NCBI RefSeq assembly: GCF_016711335.1 | Contig: NZ_JADJTF010000001.1 | Span: 2,542,001-2,606,000, forward strand | Origin: Thiofilum sp. | Lineage (GTDB): Bacteria > Pseudomonadota > Gammaproteobacteria > Thiotrichales > Thiotrichaceae | Direction of reading: 5' to 3' | DNA length: 64,000 bases | Shown: positions 18,866 to 27,388 of the stretch, piece after piece | Layout of the letters: each line of letters begins with the position of its first letter | Numbering within the stretch: position 1 is the stretch's first letter | Translations under genes and position numbers: made by a program | Notes under the pieces: generated by a model | Seen by the model: the letters and a program-made list of their open reading frames with translations, nothing else | Database searches by the model: none | What the model was told of the DNA's origin: nothing

Positions 18866-19828
18866 ATGCAACTGCTAGACAATAACCTACCTCATATTGA
18901 AATCACTAACGATATAGGTGATACCATTTTTCATGTGTTAGAGGAGGATATGATTAATGCAGTCAATGCAGCACTGGCTATTAATCGCCCGCTATTGATT
19001 TGGGGTGAACCCGGCATTGGTAAGAGTCAATTAGCTAAAGCAGTCGCAAAACAACTTAAACGTCCTTTTTTACATTTTGTAGCGGATGCTAAAACCGAAG
19101 CACGAGATTTATTATGGCAATTTGATGCGGTAGCTCGTTTAGCTGAAGCACAGATTTTAAAAGATGCTAGCAACCGCGAAGCATTAGCAGTTAAAAACTT
19201 TATTATGCCCAGCGTGTTATGGTGGGCGCTTAATTGGGAGTCTGCCAAAGAACGCGCGATAGCTTGTAAACGTCAGGAACCTATAAGCAAAGAGTGTGAT
19301 ATTAACAATGGCGCGGTAGTGCTGATTGACGAAATTGATAAGGCCGATAGTGATGTACCAAATGGTTTATTAGAAGCACTAGGTGCTCATCGCTTTCAAC
19401 CTCAGGGCTTAGATGAAGTGGTAGAGTGTACAGGTGCAAAGCCTTTGGTGATGATTACCACTAATGAAGAGCGAGCTTTGCCCGATGCATTTGTGCGGCG
19501 TTGTTTGTCTTTGCATTTACATTTTCCTGAAAGTGAGACAGATCAAATAGCCTTTTTAGTTAAGCGGGCGCAAAGTAATGCTAAGTTTTATCCTCGATTA
19601 AATGACAGTATTTTTCAGAAAGCTGCTGAAGATCTAGTAACGGACAGACAATTTGCTAAGAGCAATCATTTATCTCCTCTGCCGGGGCAAGCAGAGTATT
19701 TTGACGTATTGCGTGGTTTACAGCGTTTAAGTGAGAAAACAAAAACAACAGGTAAAGCACTAGAAGAGTATTTAGAGCAATTACGTAAATATACCTACCG
19801 AAAACATACTGGTTTTCATAGAAAGTAA
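18866..19828 (+). CDS. MoxR-family AAA+ ATPase
   Basis: 320 residues. AAA+ motifs are complete: Walker A GEPGIGKSQLAK near residue 50, Walker B VVLIDEIDKAD, sensor 1 in MITTNEERALPDAFVRRC with the arginine finger. MoxR ATPases remodel partners that carry vWA-like domains. Here the gene stands between a protease and a large TIR/FGE protein, with gaps of only 9 and 1 bases, so it is very likely the NTP-driven switch of this conflict system. Confidence 0.88.
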   Translation: MQLLDNNLPHIEITNDIGDTIFHVLEEDMINAVNAALAINRPLLIWGEPGIGKSQLAKAVAKQLKRPFLHFVADAKTEARDLLWQFDAVARLAEAQILKDASNREALAVKNFIMPSVLWWALNWESAKERAIACKRQEPISKECDINNGAVVLIDEIDKADSDVPNGLLEALGAHRFQPQGLDEVVECTGAKPLVMITTNEERALPDAFVRRCLSLHLHFPESETDQIAFLVKRAQSNAKFYPRLNDSIFQKAAEDLVTDRQFAKSNHLSPLPGQAEYFDVLRGLQRLSEKTKTTGKALEEYLEQLRKYTYRKHTGFHRK

Positions 19829-19829
19829 C

Positions 19830-22800
19830 ATGAAACAGTCACGCAGTTGTTTAAATCGAGCGGATTTATTAGCAGTACTCGAACTAGAGCAGCCAGCTAT
19901 TGCAGGTTTTTTGGCTAAACAATTACGTTTAGAGGCGAATCAAGATGATATTATTAAACGTGAGTCAATAAGCACTGGGTCTGGTCTTTCTGGCACGGTT
20001 GATTTAGAAACTAATTGGCAACCCTCTCCAACACAGTCACAACTCAACGCCTTATTTTGGGTGGTAGAGCGTAGTGAAATGCGTGAAACCACTCATAACC
20101 CAGCCGAGCCAGCTACCTCACCACTCGCTGTTCCTCAATGGCGGGATCGACCTTCTCAAAAACCTAAATTTTATCCTTTAGCTTCGCCGCGTTATTTATT
20201 ACCGCGTTTATTTCAGCATTTAAAACATCAGCGTCATAGTCGTGAAATCGATATACAGCGTATTGTTAAAAAGGTAAGTAAGGGCGAGTACTTATATCAC
20301 TTACCACATCGTCAGCGCCGTAGTTTAGGGAGGCATTTGCATATTATTGAAGATCACCATTTGCATTTAGTGCCGTATTGGTTAGATCAATCCTTATATA
20401 CACAAGTCCTTCAAGCCCACTTACCGGATTATGCCTATAGCCATGAAGTAGTGCAGGAGGGGCAGTCTTTTATTGAAGCGACTATTCCCGAAAATAGTGT
20501 AGTGCTGGTGTTTAGTGATTTAGGGGCATTAGCCGATCAACCTTATGAGTCTATTAGTTTTTGGTGGCAGGTGGGGAAGGTATATGAGCGTTTAGGTTGT
20601 AAGCTAATTGCCATTACACCCTGCCACGCGGAAGCTTGTGATAAGCGCTTACGAAAGTTATTTGAAATCGTATCGTGGCAACCCACACGACATATGGCTA
20701 AAACGGATAAGTCTACTTTACGCGCTCAAGCGGATAAATTATTAACACTTTTAGCCCCGGTCATTCGCTTAGAGCCTGCTTTATTGCGTAGTGTGCGTTT
20801 AGCGCTCGCCCAACATGGTTTTAAATTTCCTATCGAGGTTGAGGCGGCGGTTTGGCAGCACGTAGAGGTGATTGAGCCTTCTAGTGTGGCGGCAACTTTG
20901 AATAGTGATGGTCGTAAGCAGCGTTTGGAGCAGTTTAAGCACTATCCTGATGCAGTGAAACAAACCGTTTTAGACCTCATTCGTGAGTGGCGAGCGCCCT
21001 TAGCGGAGCAGGTTTGGTATGAAGAAATAATGAGTTTAGACGAGGGTAGTCGAGCTTTAGTGCCGGAAACAGATTGGCAAGATGCAGAGGGCTATATTCG
21101 TTATTTAGACCAACAGTCTGAGCTAGAGTACGGCTTAGAGAGTAATACTCGTGCTTGGTTTAAGCGTATGTCTAAGCGTTTACCGGAACCAGCATGGAAT
21201 AATCCAAACGTAGGGGAGTGTTTGCAGCGTATTACTGGGCGTTTGTATGCGGATAAGGATTTGCCCTATGCCATTGATCCACAAGTATTAAAGCCTAGTA
21301 GTTTGCCTGAGCGTGTGTTGCGGATTTATCAACAGGGACAGCAGTTGACGTTGGGGCAGGTGGCGCATCCGTTCCTGAAGATTGGGGGGCGCTTGGCGGA
21401 TATTAAGTATCGGCGTGGGTTGTTATATGTGGAGGCGGGGGCGTTTAAGCAGACTTTTCGTTTTGCTGAGGATGAGCCAGCATTTCAGGTGTTGTGTGAG
21501 TTGCCGAGTGAGGGTGAGTTGGTTTTGCGCACGGATGCGGAGACGTTGTATTTGGGGCAGATGGAGAAACCAGAGTGGGCGAGTGAGATTGGGAGGGATG
21601 AGTTTGGGGTGTATGGGGATTTAGAAGTGACTAAAAGCATTTATATATCTTATGGTACGAGTGATAAACGCCTTCTTGATTTGCTGGTTAAGGGTTTAAA
21701 CTCACAGAGGGTTTTTACTATTTCAGATGGAAATTTAAAACAAGGCGATTCAATATCAAGTTTTATTGAGTTGTTAAATAGTCTTGATGTCTTTATCTTG
21801 ATTGTGACTAATAATACATTGAGTTCAGATTATGTAAGATCAGAGATAGATAGAGCTATTAAGAGCAAAATTCCTATTCTGCCTATTTTATTTGATTCGG
21901 CTGCTAAGTCTTTTGAACCGGTTGCAGGTGTTATACATGGTGATTTAGTTGAGTGGGATGGAAGTGTTGAGGATATAAGATTCAAAAAGTTAGTGAAAAT
22001 TATCAAAGAAAAACAATCAAAAGTTACCCAACGTTTTCGCTTTATTCCAGCAGGTAGTTTTATGATGGGTTCACCTGAGGATGAAGAAGGAAGATATGAT
22101 GACGAGATATTAAACCAAGTTAATTTAGATAAAAGCTTTTGGTTAGCTGATACTGCTGTAACGCAGAAGTTATGGCAGCTGGTTATGGGTAATAATACTA
22201 GCTATTTTAATGATGATGAGCGAAACCCTGTCGAGCAGACAAGTTGGAATGATGCACAAGACTTTATTAAAAAACTAAAAGTTTTATTACCTAACTTGTA
22301 TATATCTTTACCAACTGAAGCTCAATGGGAGTATAGTTGTCGTGCAGGAACTACGACCGCTTTTTATTTTGGATCCGAGATTAGTCCTAATCAGGTTAAT
22401 TATAATGATATTCAGTTTCCCCCTAATGCTCATCAAAGATTGTACCGAAAAAAAACTATTCCTGTTAAATCACTGCCACCTAACTCTTGGGGACTTTATG
22501 AAATGCATGGCAATATCTGGGAGTGGTGTGAAGACGTTTATTTAGAAAAGCTGGACAGGTTTAGTAATTTCTCTAATATTGAAAGAGATGGTATTCAAAC
22601 ATCAGATAATCAAGAGGCTTATATAGTACGTGGTGGAAGCTGGTATTCAGATGATAGGCGTACTCGCTCAGCTTGTCGTTTTTTTCAAAAAAAAGACTCA
22701 CAAGAAAATTTTGTTGGTTTCCGCTTATGTATAAATCAAATTGAACCAGCTCACCTTATCAAAAATATTTCATCTAATAGTTATTTATCAAAGAAATGGT

Positions 22801-22862
22801 CTTCTAAGCAAATTTATGAAGCAATGCTTAAGGCTTATTCAGATATAGAGCAAGGAAGCTAA
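19830..22862 (+). CDS. Large conflict-system protein: vWA-like region, TIR domain, FGE/SUMF1 domain
   Basis: 1010 residues. Residues 1-600 have a segment with a degenerate vWA look (VVLVFSDLGA near 225; no intact MIDAS), then a region ending in a WASEIGRDEFGVY motif. Residues about 602-720 are a TIR domain: KSIYISYGTSDK start, a central LDVFILIVTNNTL strand, and Glu672 in the YVRSEI helix, at the place of the catalytic glutamate of NADase TIRs. Residues about 736-968 are a formylglycine-generating-enzyme/SUMF1 fold (IPAGSFMMGS, LPTEAQWEYSCRAG, GNIWEWCED, VRGGSW, VGFRL). The catalytic cysteines of true FGE are not visible, so this is probably a binding module. Likely the sensor/effector of the operon: FGE recognition, TIR toxicity. 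GC content drops sharply where TIR starts. Confidence 0.8.
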   Translation: MKQSRSCLNRADLLAVLELEQPAIAGFLAKQLRLEANQDDIIKRESISTGSGLSGTVDLETNWQPSPTQSQLNALFWVVERSEMRETTHNPAEPATSPLAVPQWRDRPSQKPKFYPLASPRYLLPRLFQHLKHQRHSREIDIQRIVKKVSKGEYLYHLPHRQRRSLGRHLHIIEDHHLHLVPYWLDQSLYTQVLQAHLPDYAYSHEVVQEGQSFIEATIPENSVVLVFSDLGALADQPYESISFWWQVGKVYERLGCKLIAITPCHAEACDKRLRKLFEIVSWQPTRHMAKTDKSTLRAQADKLLTLLAPVIRLEPALLRSVRLALAQHGFKFPIEVEAAVWQHVEVIEPSSVAATLNSDGRKQRLEQFKHYPDAVKQTVLDLIREWRAPLAEQVWYEEIMSLDEGSRALVPETDWQDAEGYIRYLDQQSELEYGLESNTRAWFKRMSKRLPEPAWNNPNVGECLQRITGRLYADKDLPYAIDPQVLKPSSLPERVLRIYQQGQQLTLGQVAHPFLKIGGRLADIKYRRGLLYVEAGAFKQTFRFAEDEPAFQVLCELPSEGELVLRTDAETLYLGQMEKPEWASEIGRDEFGVYGDLEVTKSIYISYGTSDKRLLDLLVKGLNSQRVFTISDGNLKQGDSISSFIELLNSLDVFILIVTNNTLSSDYVRSEIDRAIKSKIPILPILFDSAAKSFEPVAGVIHGDLVEWDGSVEDIRFKKLVKIIKEKQSKVTQRFRFIPAGSFMMGSPEDEEGRYDDEILNQVNLDKSFWLADTAVTQKLWQLVMGNNTSYFNDDERNPVEQTSWNDAQDFIKKLKVLLPNLYISLPTEAQWEYSCRAGTTTAFYFGSEISPNQVNYNDIQFPPNAHQRLYRKKTIPVKSLPPNSWGLYEMHGNIWEWCEDVYLEKLDRFSNFSNIERDGIQTSDNQEAYIVRGGSWYSDDRRTRSACRFFQKKDSQENFVGFRLCINQIEPAHLIKNISSNSYLSKKWSSKQIYEAMLKAYSDIEQGS

Positions 22863-22889
22863 GTTGGTTAAAAAAAAGGCTGGTTTAAT

Positions 22890-24251
22890 ATGGAAAGGCA
22901 GTATTTTTGGGTTAATCAAGGTTATAATTTTGAAAAGGAGGTGGTAACTAATGGTTATATTCGCACGGGTGAAAGCCAACGAAAAACCAGTTTAAACCTC
23001 AAAACTGTTTGCCCTAATGATCTCATATTTTCTTATGCCTTGGGAGCTATTCAAGCAGTTGGAGTGGCTAAGTCAGTTTGTTATGATACTTTTATTCCTA
23101 AGTCAGATAATGGTAAAAATGCGAGACCAGGTTGGCGTGTTAATGTGGAGTTTAAAAGAGTATCTGCATTTGATCCGAAACCGTTTTTTGATGAAATTAA
23201 GCCCCTTTTACCTAAAGATGAAAACTCGCCCTTTGATAAAAATGGTTCTGGTAAGCAAAACTTTTACCTAGGAAAAATCAGTAAAGAGTTATCAGATTAC
23301 TTATTAAAAAACCTAAAGCTATACGAGTATTCAGAGGGTTTACCACAAAATAAGCCACCCAAAAACCAACAAGCCTATGGGTATACCATTTTCTACCCTG
23401 CATTCCCTTATGTGTGGGCTAGTGCTTGGGGACAAGATCAATACGGACTCTGGCAAGCACTTACTCTAAAAAAACCACCACATCTCATCAAAGGACAAGA
23501 CAAATTACGCTACGGCGATTCTGCCGAGGTCAGATACGTGTTTCGTTGGATGCCAGCAGGCACATTTTGGATGGGTACGTCGGCTAGCGAAAAGAATCGT
23601 TACGAGACTGAAAGCTATCATCAAGTAATCTTAACTAAAGGTTTTTGGTTGAGTGAAACACCAGTAACACAAGAGTTATACCAGCTTGTTATGGGTAGCA
23701 ACCCTAGTTTCTTTTCAAATATAAAAAATGCTGCTCAAACTCCTGTAACAAAAGTATCTTGGTTAGAAGCAAAGAATTTCATAGAACGATTTAATCAACT
23801 TCATCCTGATCTCAAAGCGCGTCTACCTTCGGATGCAGAGTGGGAATATGCATGTCGGGCAGGTACTACAACTCCTTTATACTATGGAGATACACCTGAT
23901 TTAGCTAAAACCAACTATCGTGGCAATAATGCTTGGCAAACATGGGGTGAGGGAGCCTTAAAAACACCCAATCCCGTGAAAAATTATCCCTGTAACCCTT
24001 GGGGACTATATGACATGCTGGGTAATGTTTGGGAGTGGTGCGAGGATATATGGCGTGAGAATCTGGGAATAGAAGCTGTCACTGACCCACTCATTACGAC
24101 TGAAAAAATTCAAGATAAGGGGCAATCACATGTTTTACGTGGAGGCTCTTATCATGAAATTGGTCGCGGGGTACGCTCTGCGGTACGTTGGCGCGAACCA
24201 GCAAAAACCCGCCGACAGTACATCGGTTTTAGACTAGCCTTACTAAACTGA
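22890..24251 (+). CDS. EVE-like domain fused to FGE/SUMF1 domain
   Basis: 453 residues. Residues 1-145 look like an EVE/PUA-type domain: FWVNQGYNFEKE start, NDLIFSYALGAIQAVGVA core and a GWRVNVEF strand, as in the N-terminal domain of McrB-like and HNH proteins that read modified bases. Residues about 213-451 form an FGE-like fold (MPAGTFWMGTS, LPSDAEWEYACRAG, GNVWEWCED, LRGGSY, YIGFRL). In between is a WASAWGQDQYGLW motif that matches the hinge in the preceding protein. It lies 27 bases after that gene and probably belongs to the same operon as an alternative or second sensor. Recognition of modified nucleic acid is inference from the fold. Confidence 0.75.
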   Translation: MERQYFWVNQGYNFEKEVVTNGYIRTGESQRKTSLNLKTVCPNDLIFSYALGAIQAVGVAKSVCYDTFIPKSDNGKNARPGWRVNVEFKRVSAFDPKPFFDEIKPLLPKDENSPFDKNGSGKQNFYLGKISKELSDYLLKNLKLYEYSEGLPQNKPPKNQQAYGYTIFYPAFPYVWASAWGQDQYGLWQALTLKKPPHLIKGQDKLRYGDSAEVRYVFRWMPAGTFWMGTSASEKNRYETESYHQVILTKGFWLSETPVTQELYQLVMGSNPSFFSNIKNAAQTPVTKVSWLEAKNFIERFNQLHPDLKARLPSDAEWEYACRAGTTTPLYYGDTPDLAKTNYRGNNAWQTWGEGALKTPNPVKNYPCNPWGLYDMLGNVWEWCEDIWRENLGIEAVTDPLITTEKIQDKGQSHVLRGGSYHEIGRGVRSAVRWREPAKTRRQYIGFRLALLN

Positions 24252-24278
24252 AACACCTCTGATTTGCGACCCATCGTA

Positions 24279-24295
24279 GTATACTCTTGCTATAC
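24279..24295. promoter_or_regulatory. Possible operator of the UPF0175/DUF3368 pair
   Basis: GTATA (24279-24283) and TATAC (24291-24295) form an inverted repeat 24 bases before the antitoxin-like gene. Toxin-antitoxin operons are usually autoregulated through such sites, but the repeat is short. Confidence 0.3.
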
Positions 24296-24318
24296 ACCTT
24301 ACAAGCTGGACTAAGCCT

Positions 24319-24573
24319 ATGAAACGTACTATCGAAATCGACTGTCCGCCCGAAATATTGATTGGGCTGAGCTTAAATGCAGAAAGTTTTGCTAGCTATC
24401 TAAAACGTCAAGCCGCTATTAGCCTATTCAAAGAGGGGCGCATGAGTTCTGGTACGGCTGCTAGTTGGTTATGTATACCGCGTGCTCATTTTCTACAATT
24501 AGCATGGGATGCTGGAGCAGTATTATTAGAAAACTCAGAAGACGATTTTAACCGAGAAACAGCACTATTATGA
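24319..24573 (+). CDS. UPF0175 protein, probable antitoxin
   Basis: 84 residues. It has the UPF0175 pattern: a first strand (KRTIEIDCPPEIL), a helix with QAAISLFKEGRMSSGTAASWL and a C-terminal LAWDAG-type segment. UPF0175 proteins are commonly paired with DUF3368 PIN-like toxins; the toxin gene here overlaps by ATGA. It probably binds DNA and neutralises the toxin. Confidence 0.8.
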   Translation: MKRTIEIDCPPEILIGLSLNAESFASYLKRQAAISLFKEGRMSSGTAASWLCIPRAHFLQLAWDAGAVLLENSEDDFNRETALL

Positions 24574-25046
24574 GTATCGTTTTTTGCAATACTACGCCAT
24601 TTATTGCTCTTTCCAGTATTAATCGCCTGAGCCTTATGCAGCAGTGTTTTAATGAGGTTTATGTAGTTGAGGAAGTAATAGCAGAGTGTGGTGTAGGTGG
24701 TCGAATTACTGTACCTGATTTGTACTCTCTAGAATGGGTAAAGCCTGTTAAATCATTACCACTACTTTATTCAACTATTCTATTAGAGCTTGACTTAGGG
24801 GAAAGGCATACCATTGATATGGCTAAACGCTATGCTGCGGATTGGTTGATTATTGATGAAAAAGCAGGGCGCAATTTAGCTGAGTATTTAGGTCTCAAAG
24901 TGGTAGGGACTTTAGGAATTTTATTGAAATCCAAACAACAAGGATGGCTTGATTCTTTTACCTCAGCAGCGAATCAAATGGTACAACAAGGTATTCGTTA
25001 TCATCCTGAGCTGATTCGTAGACTCGCACGGCAAGTAGGAGAGTAG
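24570..25046 (+). CDS. DUF3368 PIN-like protein, probable toxin
   Basis: 158 residues, start overlapping the antitoxin stop. PIN-like features: an N-terminal NTTPFIALSSI strand-helix, an acidic LDLGERHTI helix and a late WLIIDEKAGR segment giving further acidic residues, then a GTLGILL helix typical of DUF3368. The first acidic position of the PIN active site is Asn (NTTP) rather than Asp, which I believe also occurs in other DUF3368 members. Predicted to be an RNase toxin. It is full length, unlike the related copy at 53.4 kb. Confidence 0.8.
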   Translation: MSIVFCNTTPFIALSSINRLSLMQQCFNEVYVVEEVIAECGVGGRITVPDLYSLEWVKPVKSLPLLYSTILLELDLGERHTIDMAKRYAADWLIIDEKAGRNLAEYLGLKVVGTLGILLKSKQQGWLDSFTSAANQMVQQGIRYHPELIRRLARQVGE

Positions 25047-25141
25047 TTAAAACCAGTGGCAAAACCCCTAAAGCTGATCTATTTGAAGGTTGCCATTATA
25101 CCGAGAGTGATCCCTTAGGGGCTTATCGTTTATAGCATCAC
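25047..25141. other. Short gap with a possible gene remnant
   Basis: A plus-strand frame ending at 25134 reads KTPKADLFEGCHYTESDP then a short tail and TAG. It has no start of its own and looks like the C-terminal scrap of a lost gene, but I cannot name the family. The gap separates convergent genes and has no good terminator. Confidence 0.25.
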
Positions 25142-25879
25142 TTAAAGCTTGTCATGCGGTGCAAACCCCTCCATCGCTCCCAAGTAAGGCTTAGCCAAAG
25201 GCTTGGCATACCCGCCAATCTTAGAGGTTTTCAGTCCTACACTGACCAACCCCTCAATTAATTTCACTGCACTCACTACCCCGTCAACCACAGGCACACC
25301 GTGCTGCATAGACAATTGCGTGGCTAAATCAGTCATACCTGCACAGCCCAACACAATCACTTCAGCACCATCTGCTTTAATACACTGCTCAATCACTGAC
25401 GAGATTTTACCACAAGCCTCCGAGCCTTCTTTTTCCAGCTCCAACACCGGAACCTCAGCGGCTCGCACCTTGGCACATTTATGCGCCAGACCGTATTTGA
25501 GCAAATTATGTTTTAATGCTGGAATGGAGCGCGATAGGGTAGTCACTACCGCAAATTCAGCCCCCAACAATGCAGCAAAATGAAACGCTGCCTCACCAAT
25601 CCCAACCACCGGAGCAGCGGTGATACACCGTGCTGCATCCAGTCCGGTATCATCAAAGCAGGCAATAATAAAACCATCGGCATCCGGCTCAGCCTGCATC
25701 TCGGCAATCAAGCCCGGAATCGAAAATACTTCATCATAATAACCCTCAATCGAAACGGGACCCATAGAGGGCGTGCGTTCCACAATCACCGTACCCGCCG
25801 CCGCGACCGAACGCGCTGTCTGCGCTGCTTTTGTGGTCATGCTTGAAGTGGTATTCGGATTAATCAGCACAATTTTCAT
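25142..25879 (-). CDS. Hydantoin/Asp-Glu racemase family protein
   Basis: About 245 residues from the ATG at 25879 (a GTG one codon earlier is possible). It starts INPNTTSSMT, typical of hydantoin racemases, and has two well placed cysteines, in ACFDDTGLDAAR and VLGCAGMTD, which act as the general acid-base pair in this family. It is the last gene of a Liv-type importer operon, three bases after livF, suggesting that the importer brings in the racemase substrate or its amino-acid product. Whether the substrate is a hydantoin, an amino acid or arylmalonate-like acid is open. Confidence 0.8.
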   Translation of the reverse strand: MKIVLINPNTTSSMTTKAAQTARSVAAAGTVIVERTPSMGPVSIEGYYDEVFSIPGLIAEMQAEPDADGFIIACFDDTGLDAARCITAAPVVGIGEAAFHFAALLGAEFAVVTTLSRSIPALKHNLLKYGLAHKCAKVRAAEVPVLELEKEGSEACGKISSVIEQCIKADGAEVIVLGCAGMTDLATQLSMQHGVPVVDGVVSAVKLIEGLVSVGLKTSKIGGYAKPLAKPYLGAMEGFAPHDKL

Positions 25880-25882
25880 CAC

Positions 25883-26605
25883 TTAGCCCCCTAAATACAA
25901 TTGCTTAACACGCTCATCATTTAGCATCGCCTCGGAGTCACCACTTAAGGCTATTTCACCTATCGAGAGTGCATAGGCACGTTGGGAAATACGCAATGCC
26001 ATACGTGAGTTTTGCTCAACCAATAGCACACTGACTTGTTCTTCTTGATTGATAGCAATAATCGAGCGGGCGATTTCCTGTACTAATTTAGGCGCAATAC
26101 CGAGTGAAGGTTCATCCAGCAATAATAAGCGCGGCTTAGCCATTAAAGCGCGTCCAATCACCATCATTTGCTGCTCACCACCTGAGAGTGTGCCCGCTTG
26201 TTGGTGGTAGCGTTCTTTTAAGCGCGGAAATCGTGTCAAAATACGCTCTAATGAATCGGCAATTTCAGCCTTATTGGTGCGGGTAAATGCGCCCATGAGC
26301 AGATTATCTTTAATCGACATATAGGGGAACACGCGCCGCCCTTCGGGAACCATACTGATGCCTAATTCGACAATCTCATCAGGGCGCTTACCATCGAGGC
26401 GCTGACCGTCATAATAGATTTCACCCGAACGTAATTTACGCAATCCGGTAATCGCTCGCAAAATCGACGATTTACCTGCTCCATTGGCTCCAATCAGCGC
26501 GACGGTTTCACCTTGTTTGACCTCCAGTGATACCCCTTTAAGTGCATACACATGGTCATAATACAATTCGACTTGCTTGAGGCTAAGTAAGGTAGGGTTA
26601 TTCAT
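25883..26605 (-). CDS. livF: Branched-chain amino-acid-type ABC transporter ATPase LivF
   Basis: 240 residues. Walker A GANGAGKSS, signature LSGGEQQM, Walker B LLLLDEPSLGIAP, and the LVEQNSRMAL H-loop region with the LivF-specific VEQN replacing the usual THD. The short length and the C-terminal YLGG are typical of LivF. Fourth transporter gene of the operon, followed by the racemase-like gene. Confidence 0.92.
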   Translation of the reverse strand: MNNPTLLSLKQVELYYDHVYALKGVSLEVKQGETVALIGANGAGKSSILRAITGLRKLRSGEIYYDGQRLDGKRPDEIVELGISMVPEGRRVFPYMSIKDNLLMGAFTRTNKAEIADSLERILTRFPRLKERYHQQAGTLSGGEQQMMVIGRALMAKPRLLLLDEPSLGIAPKLVQEIARSIIAINQEEQVSVLLVEQNSRMALRISQRAYALSIGEIALSGDSEAMLNDERVKQLYLGG

Positions 26606-26608
26606 CGC

Positions 26609-27388
26609 TTATAATCCAATAGTAGCGTCTTCATGACCTAAATAAGCCTCAATCACGCGCTCATTCGCTTGGATTTCAGCAGGTGTCCCTTCGGCAATCT
26701 TTTCTCCAAAATTGAGTACTACAATCCAATCTGAGATTTTCATCACCGCTGGCATATCGTGCTCCACTAATAATAAGGTCACGCCCTGATCACGCACCCG
26801 TGCCACCCGCTCTACCGTTTTCATGGTTTCATCGTGATTCATTCCCGCAAATGGCTCATCGAGCAGCAGTACTTTAGGATTGGTCGCAAGTCCAATCCCT
26901 ATCCCTAAGGCACGTAAATGACCTTGGGGTAGGGTGCTAGCCAATTCATGACGCACTTCATACAGTCCCAATAGTTCCAAAATATGATCAGTTGACTCCG
27001 CAAAAGCGGCTTCATCTTGCCGAGCCAGTCGTGTCCCCAAAAAGAACCCCATTAAACTGGCTCGTGAACGTAAATGGTGGGCGGTAATAATATTGTCCCG
27101 CACCGTCATACCGCGAAAAATGGTCGTTTCCTGAAAAGTACGTACCACGCCTAAACGCGCTACCGTGTGAGGCGCTAAGCCTGAAATACGTTTACCTTGA
27201 AAGCTCACCGCTCCGGCACTGGGCTTTAAAAACGAGGCAATCAGCTTAAATAAGGTCGATTTACCCGCTCCATTAGGACCAATAACGGAGAGTATTTCAT
27301 TGTTTTGGACTCTAAAACTCACATTATTGACCGCAGTCAAGCCACCAAAGCGCCGCGTTAAGCCCTCAATTTGCATTAGCTCACTCAT
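26609..27388 (-). CDS. livG: Branched-chain amino-acid-type ABC transporter ATPase LivG
   Basis: 259 residues. Walker A GPNGAGKST, a TFQETTIF Q-loop, Walker B VLLLDEPFAGMN and switch region LLVEHDM. The signature segment reads LPQGHLRALGIG rather than LSxGxQR, a variation often seen in LivG. The start overlaps the livM stop (ATGA). Pairs with LivF to power the LivHM channel. Confidence 0.92.
   Translation of the reverse strand: MSELMQIEGLTRRFGGLTAVNNVSFRVQNNEILSVIGPNGAGKSTLFKLIASFLKPSAGAVSFQGKRISGLAPHTVARLGVVRTFQETTIFRGMTVRDNIITAHHLRSRASLMGFFLGTRLARQDEAAFAESTDHILELLGLYEVRHELASTLPQGHLRALGIGIGLATNPKVLLLDEPFAGMNHDETMKTVERVARVRDQGVTLLLVEHDMPAVMKISDWIVVLNFGEKIAEGTPAEIQANERVIEAYLGHEDATIGL

Noticed and set aside
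17018..24251. Operon as a sulfatase maturation system because of the FGE folds
   Set aside because: No sulfatase gene is present and the catalytic cysteines of FGE are not seen; the TIR, MoxR and protease genes point to conflict biology.
24570..24600. Asn instead of Asp at the first PIN position of the DUF3368 toxin, suggesting inactivation
   Set aside because: To my knowledge an NT(S/T)P start also occurs in other DUF3368 proteins, so it is not good evidence of a dead toxin.
25085..25130. CCCCTAA...TTAGGGG as a terminator after the DUF3368 gene
   Set aside because: The arms match over only seven bases with a long, unpaired middle.
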